The notes: generated by a model from the letters alone, not told the origin. A DNA stretch of 64,000 nucleotides from Mycobacterium intermedium (GCF_002086275.1 NZ_MVHT01000001.1:1-64000); one strand, 5' to 3'; counted from the stretch's first letter, positions 9,401 to 21,200 are shown. Numbers and translations are program-made.

Positions 9401-10796
9401 GGAGCTCGCTGCCCCGCCCTACGAACGGCCCGGGGCCGACGAGTACCGCCGCGAGGCTGGGCCGAGCCAGGGGCGCATCGCTTACGTTCGGTTCCGGGCC
9501 GTCCTCGACGGTCTCCATGCGGAGCTCGAAAACGTGTTCCGGACGCGCGAGGTTGCGCAGCTGACGCATCCCCAGGTCGTCGAGCACGATGTCGTCGGGC
9601 AACGAATCGATGACCAGTTCCGCGGTTGCGCCGGAGCACAGTATCTGGCCACCGGCAGCCAGCGACCGTAAGCGTGCGGCGCGGTTGACCGCGCGGCCAA
9701 AGTAGTCGCCATCACGAAGCTCGACCTCGCCGGTATGAAGCGCCACGCGAATCCGCATCGGTTCTCGCAACTCCCAAGGTTCCCGATTGATCGCGTCCTG
9801 TAACTCGATGGCGGCGGCGGCCGCAGCAGAGGGCCGATCGAAGACCGAAAACGTCGCATCGCCCTCACCGCGCGTCTTGATCAGGCGGCCGCCTCGAGAG
9901 GTGACGACTTGCTCGGTGAGCTCGTCGTGACGCGCCAGCGCCACCGCCATCGCGGCAGCGTCAGCCTCCCAAGCCGCGGTCGATCCCTCGATATCGGTGA
10001 GCAAAAACGTCACGGCGCGTGTCACCGCTGAAACTTGTTGCGTTGCAGCAACATCCAGAGCGTCATCTTGCGCAACGATCGCGGCCTCGAGCCGCCTCAG
10101 CTCCGGCCCCGGATCCACCCCTAATTCGTCGGCCAGCAATGAACGCGCCCGCTTATACGCGCCAAGGGCTTCCCCTTGCCTGCCGGCGCGATAGAGCGCG
10201 AGCATCAGTTGGCCCCAACGACGCTCGCGCAGCGGCGCATCGGCCACAGCGCCTTCGAGCTCGCCGATGATCTCGGCCGCGCGGCCCGTCGCCAGCAGCG
10301 CATCGGCCCGATCCTCGACAAGTGCGGCATGACCCTCGATCCACCGCGTCTTTTCGGATGCTCCGCGCTGGCTGTCGGGTAGTTCGGGGATTCCGCGCCA
10401 AAGGGTCAACGCCTCTTCGAAGCGGGCCACCGCCTGTCGTGTGTCCCCGGCGGTCGCAGCGTCGCGCCCCAGCCGGGCGGCCGACTTGTACCGGGTGGCG
10501 TCGACTTCGGTCTCGGCCAGCTTCCAACCAGTTCCCTCGGTTAACACAAAGCCGTCGCCCAGGGTGCGACGTAGTGAGGAGATGTGAGTCTGCAGGGCCT
10601 TCGGGGCGGTGCGCGGCGGATCGTCGCCCCAGAGCAGCTCGATCAGCGTGGCGGCGGGCACCACGGACCCACAATGCAGGCCAAGCATCGTCAGGATGGC
10701 GCGCGATTTCGTGCCCGGTATCGGGACCGGCGCGCTGCCCTGCCGGACCTGGAGCGGACCCAAAACCTGCAGCTCCACCGCTAAAAGCGTAGTCAC
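6363..10796 (-). CDS. SARP/BTAD regulator fused to class III cyclase, AAA ATPase, helical repeats and NTF2-like domains
   Basis: The frame is 1,477 residues from a GTG start. Residues 8-95 form the winged-helix DNA-binding domain and about 100-245 the BTAD helical domain typical of SARP activators. Residues 260-430 are a class III nucleotide cyclase with metal-binding D268 and D313, likely purine-selecting K307 and D364, and transition-state N371 and R375, so it looks catalytically competent. An AAA/STAND-type ATPase follows, with Walker A GEPGVGKT at 487-494 and Walker B DD at 603-604, then helical repeats. From about 1270 the protein enters NTF2-like sequence and is interrupted by the frame change near 6412. 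It probably couples cAMP-type signalling and ATP hydrolysis to transcription; its target genes are unknown. A second GTG at 10778 (VELQVLGPL) is an alternative start. Confidence 0.88.
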   Translation of the reverse strand: MTTLLAVELQVLGPLQVRQGSAPVPIPGTKSRAILTMLGLHCGSVVPAATLIELLWGDDPPRTAPKALQTHISSLRRTLGDGFVLTEGTGWKLAETEVDATRYKSAARLGRDAATAGDTRQAVARFEEALTLWRGIPELPDSQRGASEKTRWIEGHAALVEDRADALLATGRAAEIIGELEGAVADAPLRERRWGQLMLALYRAGRQGEALGAYKRARSLLADELGVDPGPELRRLEAAIVAQDDALDVAATQQVSAVTRAVTFLLTDIEGSTAAWEADAAAMAVALARHDELTEQVVTSRGGRLIKTRGEGDATFSVFDRPSAAAAAAIELQDAINREPWELREPMRIRVALHTGEVELRDGDYFGRAVNRAARLRSLAAGGQILCSGATAELVIDSLPDDIVLDDLGMRQLRNLARPEHVFELRMETVEDGPEPNVSDAPLARPSLAAVLVGPGPFVGRGSELQGLLSAWQTALTGATNAALIAGEPGVGKTRLAGEWSRQAYDQGALVIYGRCDEDLGAPYQPFAEALRSLVPCLGAVRLQGVRGVEALLPLVPQLTDLLPDLAPPPRADPDTERYALFDAVVGLLRAASAGAPVVLILDDLHWAAKPTLLLLRHLLRFGEQARVQIIGTYRSTDLDRSHPLAAMLADLHRDGTAHRIQLSGLDERDVTAYVAEAGYDDEELARALASVTGGNPFFLIEALRHVDESGGVWDQSTLPQGVREAVSRRLSRLPSQTNKALAAAAVVGSRFAIDLVEEVLDQDLVDAFDEACQAGIVIEEPGGRYRFNHAIVRQSLLAELTSVRRMRLHQRIATTLENQPGADDELLAELAYHYFECAWAGNAAKAVEYCRRAANQAMARLAYEGAADLYDHALHALDELDDELPDRVDQTVELLVARCEALLAAGDVASAAGAVSQLQQATVGSARLAAWAACFDGQLSMLSHPERLDEVEVAVHAAAEKLAELDDAAGEAKAHTVRAGCLARLGRIGDCEIALDDALTAARRAREHRRVNAVLAGAPLAALWGPNPVPRAGGRCLDVVRLLRITTDSPAVEATSTRCQAVLEAFRGRPAAARRMIDSARRAVTELGLRHALLEVEQFAGIVELVADGAIAAEPHLRQAYNGFRRMRLDADTAETAALLGRACLALGRDAEADELCRESERLAGHALKASIPWRSLRAQLFSRHNQHDEARRWAMAAVALAERTDLLVDHGDACLALATVLQAAGDIAGARTAAERAVGLYEGKGAAALAEKARHTIGVELPAAAPAPEAPQVELDNACVRALDQAVAAVNREAWADLEQLFASNVIVESRRKIVGFAPVEVPSRQWPREMRHYLKLGMVRHSHAVVAVRDERLALTRLKVGTADVSPGAPYDEMLQVIGLNDEGRIASQVWFDIEDIDAALVELDAAQARFQEPRPWAPLENAASRAEDRVNELFTSRRWDELGEMFADDLRVDDRRKGLRRELRPRHGGRKSP
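6411..6428 (-). other. Frame junction between the SARP-cyclase gene and the NTF2-like array
   Basis: The SARP-cyclase frame encodes the start of an NTF2-like unit (LENAASR to FADDLRVDDRRK) and then continues for 16 unrelated residues to a stop at 6363. The repeat family resumes in the +1 frame as DSAESFDRATEVENLRE, matching GFWDGRDAVIENLRA of other units. Skipping one base after the AAA codon (minus strand, at the AAAAGG run, plus-strand CCTTTT 6412-6417) restores a continuous unit. This could be a real indel, a sequencing error in a short homopolymer or programmed +1 frameshifting. The sequence alone cannot separate these. Confidence 0.8.
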
Positions 10797-10828
10797 ATCT
10801 GTGATCGTGGGTAAGACGATTCAATACT

Positions 10829-10862
10829 TGGTCAAGATCGAGTAAAGCTCTCGCCTTGACCA
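10829..10862. promoter_or_regulatory. Inverted repeat in the divergent SARP-PE intergenic region
   Basis: TGGTCAAG at 10829-10836 is matched by CTTGACCA at 10855-10862, a perfect 8-base inverted repeat separated by 18 bases. It lies 33 bases upstream of the SARP gene start and within the divergent promoter region shared with the PE gene. It is a candidate operator, possibly for autoregulation; no binding data support this. Confidence 0.35.
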
Positions 10863-10998
10863 GTCGGACTTCAGACGGCTGGTTGTTGGCTGCGAACGGA
10901 CTAGGTCGGCGAGTGATGCGTGTGAGATGGCCGATACTGCAGTGCGCTTTGTTTCGCCGAGCTACGCTGAGCTGCGCACACATAGGGGGCTTGCGGAC

Positions 10999-11508
10999 AT
11001 GTCACAGGTAAGCGTTTCGCCAGAGGCGCTGACGGCGGCGGCGGCAAACCTGGAAACGATAGCCGCGACAATCGAGGAGGCCCATCAAGCGGCGGCTCCC
11101 ATGATCCAGATGCTGGCCCCTGCAGCCGCCGATGAGGTGTCGGTGAGTATCGCAAATGTGTTTGCCGAGCACGCCCAGGAATATCAGGCGGTAGCCGGGC
11201 AGGCTCTGGCATTTCAGGGGCAATTTGTTCAGAATCTGAACGCCGGCGCTGCCGCCTATCTAGGCGTTGAGAACGTTCTGGTCTATCTGTTGCGGAGTCT
11301 GGACGCGGGGGTGAACTGGACGTGGGGCCAGTTGACTCAGCTGATAATCAATTTCGTCGCCTCGGCCGATTCTTGGATTGAGTTGGTACCCGCTCCACTG
11401 CAAAACTTCATCATCTTTGGTCCCTTCGTATCCATTTTCATCGGTGCGATTCCGTTCATCCTGCTCTCGTCGGTGATTCAAAACCTTATTGCGGCACTCG
11501 GCGGGTAG
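10999..11508 (+). CDS. PE-family protein with hydrophobic C-terminus
   Basis: The 169-residue protein starts at ATG 10999, after an AGGGGG Shine-Dalgarno at 10984-10989. Residues 1-93 are a PE domain: it begins MSQVSVSPEAL, has AAADEVSVSIANVFAEHAQEYQA in the middle, and ends with the YxxxE secretion motif (YLGVE) of type VII substrates. About 75 residues follow that are rich in Leu, Ile and Phe and include one or two likely membrane-spanning or strongly apolar segments (FIIFGPFVSIFIGAIPFILL). There is no PPE partner beside it. PE proteins are normally exported by ESX systems and many locate to the cell envelope, so a membrane-anchored envelope protein is plausible. An upstream in-frame ATG at 10927 would add 24 residues unlike any PE N-terminus and is rejected. 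Confidence 0.88.
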   Translation: MSQVSVSPEALTAAAANLETIAATIEEAHQAAAPMIQMLAPAAADEVSVSIANVFAEHAQEYQAVAGQALAFQGQFVQNLNAGAAAYLGVENVLVYLLRSLDAGVNWTWGQLTQLIINFVASADSWIELVPAPLQNFIIFGPFVSIFIGAIPFILLSSVIQNLIAALGG

Positions 11509-11580
11509 CCGGTGAACTGACGCCGGACGTCCGTCGGCCGAAGTGGTTGCGGGTTGAGGCCCATTCCGCGGCGCTCGGAT

Positions 11581-11586
11581 TACGCT
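11581..11586 (+). promoter_or_regulatory. Candidate -10 element for a leaderless LuxR transcript
   Basis: TACGCT fits the mycobacterial TANNNT -10 pattern and ends six bases before the GTG at 11593. That spacing places transcription start at the start codon, which suggests a leaderless mRNA. No clear -35 is visible. Confidence 0.4.
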
Positions 11587-11592
11587 CTTGAC

Positions 11593-14217
11593 GTGCGCTT
11601 GTCGTGGCCGCTGGTCGGTCGGTCGAGGGAGATGCGAGCCATCGAGGCCGCCATCGTGGCGTCGGACGCTGCCGGGATCGTGGTCTACGGCGCGGCCGGT
11701 GTCGGCAAGAGCCGGATCGCCCGCGAAGCATTGGCGGCCGCCGAGGCGCAGGGATTCGAAAGTCGTTGGGCGGTAGCCACTTCAGCGGCACGGGCCATCC
11801 CGCTTGGCGCCTTCACCGCCTGGGCGCCACCCGGCGTCACCGAGACGCTCCAGCTTTTGCGCGGCGTCATGGAGTCGCTGACGGCTACGCCATCGGGCGC
11901 CGCGGTGGTGTTGGGTGTCGATGACGTCCACCTGCTCGACGATCTGTCCATCTTCGTGCTGCACCAGCTGGTGCAGCGCGGCGCAGCCAAAGTTGTGCTG
12001 ACCGTCCGCGATGACGACGTGGTCCCCGACGCCGTGCGCGAGATATGGACATTTGGTCAATTCGATCGCCTCGACCTGCAACCGCTGTCGCACGATGAAA
12101 CCAACGCGCTGCTGGCGGCCGCACTGGACGGCCCGGTGGACCCGTCCGCCGCACAGCGGTTGTGGGAGCTGACCCGCGGCAACCTGCTGTATCTGCGCAA
12201 CATCGTCGAACAAGAGGTGGCGGACGGGCGGATCACCCGACAGCAGGGGTACTGGCGCTGGCTCGGCGATCCCGTCATGCCGCCTGGACTGGTCGAGTTG
12301 ATCGAATCCCGCATCGGTGCCTTGCCCCCGTCGGTGAGCGATGTGGTCGACGTGTTGGCGGTGGGGGAGCCCATCGAGCTGACGCACCTTCGGCGCATCG
12401 CTGATCCGGCGGCGATCGAAGAGGCCGATACCCGCGCCCTGATTGTGCTCGAACCCGCGGTCGGCGGCATTCAGGTGCGGCTGGCGCATCCGCTCTACGG
12501 CGAGGTGCGTCGGCGGCGCGTTGCCGCGACCCGGCTGCGACGACTCAGGGGGCTTGTTGCCACCGAACTCGCCGTTGCTGACGACCGCGACGACATCCAG
12601 GTCTTGGTGCGCCGCGCGACGTTGAGTCTTGACTCCGATCTCACTCCCGACGCCGACGTGCTTGTGCGAGCCGCCCACGGTGCGGTCTGGTTGGCGGATC
12701 TGGCGCTCGCCGATCGTCTTGCCGAGGCGGCAGCGCGGGCCGGAGCTGGTCCGGAACCGAACTTTGTTCGCGCTCATGCCCTTTCGTGGGCCGGCCGCGG
12801 GAAAGAGGCCGAGGCCGTGCTGGCCGAGACGAGCGCGCGGCCGTTGACCGACGAGCAGCGCGCAAGGCTGGCCTTCCTGCGGGCCAGCAACATGCTGTGG
12901 GCCCTAGGTGATCCCGCCCGGGCGAAGGAGATCATCGACGGCGCGCCGGAGACGTCCTCCCCGCTCGGCCGCAGTTACATCGATGCCTTCCTCACCGTGT
13001 ACTGGTTTGCGACCGACCAGCCGGGCGCGGCAATGCAGGCGTCGAAGAGCCTGGTGTTGGAGGATCTGCCCGCCGTCGTCGGGGCCGAAATCGCCTGGGT
13101 ACTGGCCGCCATATCCGCCGATGCCGGACATACCACCCAAGCCGTGAACTTCGCCGAGTCGGGGTACGAGTCCGTGGCGCGGTCTTTCGATGCCCCGCAC
13201 ATGCGGTTCAACATCGCAGACGCGCACATCAATGCACTGCTGCTGGCCGGCCGAAATGCGGACGCACGCGAGGTGGCCGAGCGGGTGCGCCGGCAGGCGG
13301 CCGACCTTCCGGGGGAGGCGCAACTGCTTGGTGTCGCGGTGGCGGGGCGGGTGGCCGCCCTCGGTGGTGGTGACCTTCAATCCGCGTGTTCGTCGCTCGA
13401 ACAGGCGACCCTGGGACTGTTCGCCACGCATTCGTTGGGCTGGGGATTCCGCTACCGCGTCTCGCATGCGACCGCACTCGCGATGTCCGGGGCAACCGCG
13501 GAGGCGGCGGCGGTGCTTGCCGCTCTCGACCGGCAGCGACGCCCGTTCCGGGCGTTGGACTTCGAACGCAGCCAGGCCCGGGCGTGGGTTGCGGCCGGCC
13601 AGGGTGCCATCAGCGAAGCAATCGCACTGTTGCTGGCAGCGGCCGAACGGGCGTCCGCGAAAGGACGATTCGCCGAGGAAGTGGTCTGTTTACAGACGGC
13701 CGCCCAGTTCGGAGATCGTTCGGGCTTGCCCCGGCTGCAAGAACTGGAAGCGGTGGTCGAAGGCCCCCGCGTTGGCCTCGCGGCACGGTTCTCGGCCGCG
13801 TTGATCGATGGCGATGGCGCGCAATTGGCTGCAATATCAGAGGATTTCGAGCGGATGGGTGACCTTGTCGCCGCCGCAGACGCCGCCGCCCAAGCCGCCC
13901 TCGCGTATCGGGCCAAGGGCCTGCGGGGGTCGGCGTTGGCATCTGCGGCGCGTGCCGAGGCGTTGGCCGCGCGATCTGGTGGCGTCGAGACTCCGGCGCT
14001 GCGGCAGGCGACCGAACCCGTGCCGTTTACCGACCGCGAACGAGAGATTGTGATGCTGATCGGCGCGGGTTTGTCCAACCGCGCCGTCGCCGAGCGGCTG
14101 TGCCTGTCCATACGCACGGTGGAGAGCCACATCTATCGGGCAATGGCAAAAACCGGAACCGCCACGCGCGAAGAGCTCGCCGCCCTGCTCCCGCGCCGCG
14201 AGCAGGAGGCCAGGTAG
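11593..14217 (+). CDS. LuxR-family ATPase (LAL/STAND) transcriptional regulator
   Basis: The protein is 874 residues from GTG 11593. The N-terminal NTPase has Walker A GAAGVGKS near residues 32-39 and Walker B VVLGVDDVH near 105-113. A long helical TPR-like region fills the middle. The last 60 residues are a LuxR-type helix-turn-helix (FTDREREIVMLIGAGLSNRAV, RTVESHIYRAMAK). I prefer the GTG because the product then begins VRLSWPLVGRSREM, as expected for this family, and a -10-like TACGCT sits at leaderless distance; the TTG at 11554 has no Shine-Dalgarno. Such proteins use an ATP switch to control DNA binding. The gene lies 114 bases upstream of and codirectional with the PKS-NRPS cluster, so it is a good candidate for its pathway regulator, though this is inferred from position only. 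Confidence 0.85.
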   Translation: MRLSWPLVGRSREMRAIEAAIVASDAAGIVVYGAAGVGKSRIAREALAAAEAQGFESRWAVATSAARAIPLGAFTAWAPPGVTETLQLLRGVMESLTATPSGAAVVLGVDDVHLLDDLSIFVLHQLVQRGAAKVVLTVRDDDVVPDAVREIWTFGQFDRLDLQPLSHDETNALLAAALDGPVDPSAAQRLWELTRGNLLYLRNIVEQEVADGRITRQQGYWRWLGDPVMPPGLVELIESRIGALPPSVSDVVDVLAVGEPIELTHLRRIADPAAIEEADTRALIVLEPAVGGIQVRLAHPLYGEVRRRRVAATRLRRLRGLVATELAVADDRDDIQVLVRRATLSLDSDLTPDADVLVRAAHGAVWLADLALADRLAEAAARAGAGPEPNFVRAHALSWAGRGKEAEAVLAETSARPLTDEQRARLAFLRASNMLWALGDPARAKEIIDGAPETSSPLGRSYIDAFLTVYWFATDQPGAAMQASKSLVLEDLPAVVGAEIAWVLAAISADAGHTTQAVNFAESGYESVARSFDAPHMRFNIADAHINALLLAGRNADAREVAERVRRQAADLPGEAQLLGVAVAGRVAALGGGDLQSACSSLEQATLGLFATHSLGWGFRYRVSHATALAMSGATAEAAAVLAALDRQRRPFRALDFERSQARAWVAAGQGAISEAIALLLAAAERASAKGRFAEEVVCLQTAAQFGDRSGLPRLQELEAVVEGPRVGLAARFSAALIDGDGAQLAAISEDFERMGDLVAAADAAAQAALAYRAKGLRGSALASAARAEALAARSGGVETPALRQATEPVPFTDREREIVMLIGAGLSNRAVAERLCLSIRTVESHIYRAMAKTGTATREELAALLPRREQEAR

Positions 14218-14331
14218 TTGGGTAGTAGCCCAGCGCAAGCCATGAGATTGCAGTAGCCCGCTACTGCGCCCGTCACGTCGTACCCGAGCGACGATCCCTA
14301 TTGCGAGCGGGACACAGATCGGGGAACGACG

Positions 14332-15228
<897 letters not shown>

Positions 15229-15231
15229 AGT

Positions 15232-18200
15232 ATGGCCGTTAATGAGCCGATCGCCATTTTGGGGATGGGCTGCCGCTTTCCCGGTGGCGTCAAGTCCCCA
15301 GATGATCTGTGGCAGTTGCTGTCTGAGGAACGCGATGCCATCACGGAGTTTCCCACCGACCGGGGCTGGAACCTCGAAACGCTATTCGGGCCTGACCCCA
15401 CCGCGCCGCGGGCCACGCATGTCCGCGGGGGAGGGTTTATCGAGGGCGTCAGTGATTTCGACGCCGCGTTCTTTGGCGTCAGCCCCCGCGAAGCGCATGC
15501 CATGGACCCCCAGCAACGCCTGCTGCTCGAGGTGACCTGGGAGGCGCTGGAGCGCGCGATGATCGACCCCAATTCGTTGCAGGGCAGTAACACCGGGGTC
15601 TACATCGGCGCGAGTGCACAGGAGTATGGGCCGCGCGTCTACGAGGAAACCGAGGGATATGCCGGCCATCTGGCGATGGGTACTCCCACTTGCGTCGCGT
15701 CCGGTCGACTGTCCTACATCTTCGGGTTGCAGGGTCCGGCGATGACGATAGACACGGGTTGCTCGTCATCGCTGGTTGCGGTGCATCTGGCCATTCGGTC
15801 GCTGCGATCGGGCGAATGTGACTTGGCGGTGGCGGGCGGGGTCACCGTCGTGTGCTCGCCCAGCGTCTACATCGGCCTCGGTCGGCAGGGCGCGCTGTCG
15901 GCCGACGGTCGATCAAAGCCGTTCGCTGCGGCCGCAGACGGATTTGGCGCCGCAGAAGGCGCTGGCGTCCTGGTGCTGGCCACCCTGTCACACGCGCGTA
16001 ATTGCGGCTACCCGGTACTCGCGTTGGTCCGCGGCAGCGCCGTTGGGCAGGACGGGGCCACCGGCGTGCTCTCCGCGCCGAGCGGACCGGCGCAGCAGCG
16101 GGTGATTCGGCGGGCCCTGTCGGATGCGAGGCTGAACGCGGGCGATGTGGACGTGGTCGAGGCGCATGGCACGGGCACCAGAATCGGCGATCCCATCGAA
16201 GCGCACGCGCTGCTCGCGACGTACGGAAAAGCCCATTCGGAGAAACACCCGCTGCTGGTGGGCTCGGTCAAGTCGAACATCGGTCACACCCAGTGGGCGG
16301 CTGGCATCGCCGGCGTGATCAAGGTCGTGCAGTCGATTCGACACGGGGTTGTACCTGCCACACTGCATTTCGATGCCCCTACACCCCACGTGAATTGGTC
16401 GTCCAAGACTGTCGAGGTGGTCGCCGAAGCACGCCCTTGGCCTGGCCCGGGCGAGCGGCCCGGTCGACCGCGACGTGCCGGGGTGTCGTCGTTCGGCATC
16501 AGCGGAACAAATGCCCACGTGATTCTCGAGCAGGCTCCGCGAGAGCCGTTGGCGCCGAGGACAGCTCGAGTGAGCCCCACGATGACGCCGTGGGTGTTGT
16601 CCGCGAAGTCACCGACGGCATTAGCCGAGCAGGCGGCTCAATTGCGGCAATACGTCGAGGAACACGACGACTTGGATCCGCAGGATATCGCGTTCTCGCT
16701 GATTACCACCCGGGCGCTGTTCGATCAGCGTGCCATCACCGTCGGAACCGGACGCGATGAGTTGTTGGCTGGGTTGGCAGCGATAGCTACAGGTGCGCCT
16801 GCACCGAATACGGTGGCTGGGAAGGCCGCAGCGCCCGGCAAGACTGTCTTCGTGTTCCCCGGTCAAGGATCACAGTGGCCGGGCATGGCGTCCGAACTTC
16901 TCGAGCATGCTTCGGCGTTCGCCAATCAGATGCGGCTCTGCGACGCCGCGTTCTCCGAGTTCGTCGACTGGTCGCTGCTGGAGACCGTGCGGAGCCCTTT
17001 GGCCCCAGACCGGGTCGATGTGGTACAGCCCGTCCTGTTCGCCGTGATGGTTTCGTTGGCCGCGCAATGGCGAGCGCTCGGCATCCACCCCGACGCCGTG
17101 CTCGGTCATTCGCAGGGTGAAATTGCGGCGGCCCACGTCGCTGGTGTCCTGTCACTGCGAGACGCGGCGAAGGTAGTCACGTTGCGCAGCAAGGCTGTCA
17201 GCACGATCGCGGGAACGGGTGGCATGGTTTCCCTCGCGTGCTCCCCGGAACGGGTCCACAAGCTGATCGAACCGTGGGCCCAGTCGATTTCGATCGCCGC
17301 GCTCAATGGTCCGCGTTCGACCGTTGTTACCGGCACCTCGGCGTCGTTGGACGAGTTGATGATCGCATGCGATCGCGACGGGGTGCCGTCCAGTCGTATT
17401 CCCGTCGACTACGCTTCGCATTCGGCGCACGTCGAGGACTTGCGGGAGTCGTTGCGCCAGCAGCTTTCCCGGCTGCGCCCCCGACCTGGCGAGATCACCT
17501 TCATTTCGTCAGTCACCGGTGCCCGGCTCGACACCGATGTCCTCGACGGCGACTACTGGTTCGCCAATCTGCGGCAACCGGTGTTGTTCGAGCAGGCGGT
17601 CCGATGGGCATGTGAACACGACTACGGCACATTCATCGAGTCGAGTCCACACCCGGTACTGATCGCTGGCATCCAGGAAGCGGTAGAAGATTACGGCGAC
17701 GGCCACCGCGTGCTAGGCACGCTCCGACGCGGCGAAGGCGGCATGCGGCGGTTCTTGCTGTCGGCTGCCGAGGCGCACGTGCACGGCCGCACACCCGACT
17801 GGATGGCCATGTTCTACGGCACCGGCGCACGGCGTGTTGAACTGCCCACCTACGTCTTTCAACGCAAGCGCTACTGGATGGAATGCGGGTCGGGTTCCAT
17901 CGACGCGGGCAGCCTCGGCGTGGACGGCGCCGAACATCCCCTGCTTGGCGCAGTTGTGACACAGGCGGATTCAGACGTGACCGTGCTCACTGGTCGGTTG
18001 TCGCTCGGCTCTCACGCATGGCTGGCCGACCACAAGGTCCACGGTGTGGTGCTCGTGCCGGGTGCGGCGATGGTTGAGCTGGCGTTGCGGGCGGGGGACC
18101 AGGTGGGATGCCCCCGACTGGAGCAACTCGTGCTACACGCGCCGCTGATCATCGGCGACCACGCAGGCGTCGCACTGCAAGTCACCGTCGGTGCCGAGGA

Positions 18201-21200
18201 CGAGTCAGGCGAACGTCGCGTCCAGATCTACTCGCGGATCGACGACGGCGCGGACCGGTCGTGGACGCGGCACGCGAACGGCATACTGTCCCCGGCCCAA
18301 GACGTCGCTTCCGACGAACCCCACCAGCCCGCGAGCCCATGGCCACCAGAGGGCGCGGAATCGATCGACGTTTCCGAGGTTTACCCGCAACTGGCCATGG
18401 TGGGTTACGAATACGGACCCGCATTCCGCGGGCTGCGCAAGGTGTGGCGTAGTGGCCCCGAGGTCTTCGTGGAGGCGGTGCTGCCGGAGCAGGTGGCGAG
18501 CGACGCGGACCGATTCAGTCTCCACCCGGTGCTTCTCGACGCCATCCTGCACGGTATCGGCGCCGGTGGCATCCTCGCCGCATCCGAGCTCACCAGGCTG
18601 CCGTTCGAGTGGGCCGGGTTGTCGTTGCACGTCGGCGGCGTCAACACGCTGCGGGCCCGGATCCGACTCATCGGCTCCGATACCGTTGCCCTCACGCTGA
18701 CGGACGACCGCGGGTGCTTGGTCGGGCGCATCGAATCACTAACCCTGCTGGGGATTTCACCGAGCCAATTGCAGATGGGTGCGGCCGCCGATGACGCAGT
18801 GTATGGATTGAACTGGGTCGCTCTTCCTCCGGCACAACGTGACGCCGCGCCACCGGCTGGCAATGTGACAGTGTTGCGCTGCCCGGCAACGCTTTCCGAT
18901 TGTGCAGCGATGACCGCCGGTACCCGTCGCGTCCTGGAGCACGTGCTGGAGCGCGTCCAGAAGTGGCTGTCGAGCACGAGTCACGACGCCGACGCACGAC
19001 TGGTCGTGCTCACCCGCGGCGCGGTCGCGGCCGAGTCGTTCGAAGCCGTCACCGATATCGGCCACGCGGCCGTGTGGGGTTTGTTGCGTAGCGCGCAGAC
19101 GGAGAACCCGGACCGCATCCTGCTGGCCGACGTCGACGATTGGGCCAGCGCCGATGTCGCGGTCGCCGAACTCATCAACCGTGATGAACCGCAACTCATC
19201 TGCCGTGATGACGTGTGCTTCGGTCCCCGCTTGGCGCGGACCGAACGAATCGAGGGCGCTGATCTGGTCGGAGTGGACAACTGGCGGCTGGCCACCCTCG
19301 GTGACGGCACATTGGATTCACGGAACTTTGCCTTGCGCCCGTGGCCCGAATCCAAGCGGCCACTGGAGCCCGGACAGGTACGGCTGGCGCTGCGCGCCAC
19401 CGGGGTGAATTTCCACGATGTTCTGACCGCACTGGGTCACCCGTCCGACTACGACGTGGGCCTCGAAGGCTCCGGCATCGTTATCGAAGTAGCCGACGAC
19501 GTCGTCGATTTCACCCCGGGTGATCGTGTGATGGGTCAGTTCTTCGGCGCGGGACCGGTTGTCGTCGTGGATCACCAGAGAATCGTGCGGATGCCCGCCG
19601 GCTGGTCCTACGAGCAGGCCGCCACGGTGCCCGCGGTGTTCCTGACCGCGTACTTCGCGCTGGCTCACGTCGCACGCGTGCGTCCGGGCGAGCGGGTCCT
19701 CGTGCATGCCGCCACGGGTGGTGTCGGGATGGCCGCGGTGCAGTTGGCCAGGCATTGGGGTTTGGAGGTCTACGCGACCGCCAGCCCCGGGAAGTGGGAT
19801 GCATTGCACGGCATGGGGTTCGACGATCGCCACATCGCGAACTCGCGCACGCTCGAGTTCGAGCAGAAGTTCCTCCAGGCGACCGGCGGAGCGGGCATGG
19901 ACGTCGTTCTCGACTGCCTGAAGGACGAATTCGTCGATGCATCGCTGCGGCTCTTGCCGCGCGGCGGCAGGTTCGTCGAGTTGGGCAAAGCGGACATCCG
20001 AGACCCTGACGAGGTCGCCAGCCGGCATCCGGGTATTCGATATCGAGCGTTCGATCTGCTCGAGGATGTCGCTCCGGCGCTGCTCAACGAGATGCTCCTC
20101 GAGTTGGCGGAACTGTTCGAAGCTGGTCGACTGCGTGCGCTGCCGCTGCGTTCGGGGGATATCCGGCAGGTGGCGGAGGCCTATCGGTTCTTGCGCCGCG
20201 CACGCCACGTCGGGAAGTTGGTGCTGACCGTGCCCGGGCCACTCGATCCTGAAGGAACGGTGTTGATCACGGGCGGCACCGGCGTGCTCGGGACGCTGCT
20301 CGCCCGGCATCTGGTGACTCGTCACGCTGCGCGCAATCTGTTGCTGGTCAGCCGAACCGGCCGAGCGGCCAAGGCCGCTGCAGCTTTGGCAGCCGAACTC
20401 ACCGAACTCGGTGTTCGCGTTCGGATCGAGTCGTGTGACGCGGCAGACCGAGATGCATTGCAGGAACTGTTGGCCGGCATACCGGTTGAGCACCCGTTGA
20501 CCGCCGTCATCCACGCCGCAGGCGTTCTTGACGACGCCGTGTTCACCGGGTTGACGCCACGTCACCTGGACGCGGTGTTGCGTCCCAAGATCGACGCCGC
20601 GTGGAATCTGCACGAACTGACGGCGTCGGCTGACCTGTCGGCATTCGTGCTGTTTTCCTCGGCCGCCGGCGTACTCGGATCCCCCGGCCAGGCGAACTAC
20701 GCGGCGGCCAACGCATTCCTGGATGCCCTGGCGAAGCACCGACGGCAGCACGGGCTACCAGCAGTCTCCATGGCGTGGGGATGGTGGGCGCAAGCGACCG
20801 GCATGACGGGTCATCTGGACGAACGCGATCGGTCGCGCATGAGCCGTTGTGGTTTTGTTCCGATGTCGTCGGCCGAAGGCCTTGCCCTGTTCGATGCGGC
20901 GCTCGGACAACCGCATCCCGTTGTCGTACCGGCACGGTTCAATCGCGCGGCCATCCGCTCGGCGTCGGGGGCTAGTGGTCCGCCGCCCGTCTTCCGCGCA
21001 CTGGTTCGCGCACAGCGGCGCACCGCCGGAAGGCAGACCGCCGAGTCCTCGGGTGATCTGCTGCATCGGTTGGCCGGGATGAGCGTGTCCGAGCGGCAGG
21101 GCGCGTTGCTTGACATCATCCGTTGCAACGCCGCCGCGGTGCTCGGCCACGATGACCGCGATGCGGTGGGCACGGATCAGGAGTTCAAGGAGCTCGGCTT

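Noticed and set aside
19318..20751. 477-codon minus-strand ORF
   Set aside because: Antisense to the ER and KR domains of the PKS, which are clearly coding on the plus strand.
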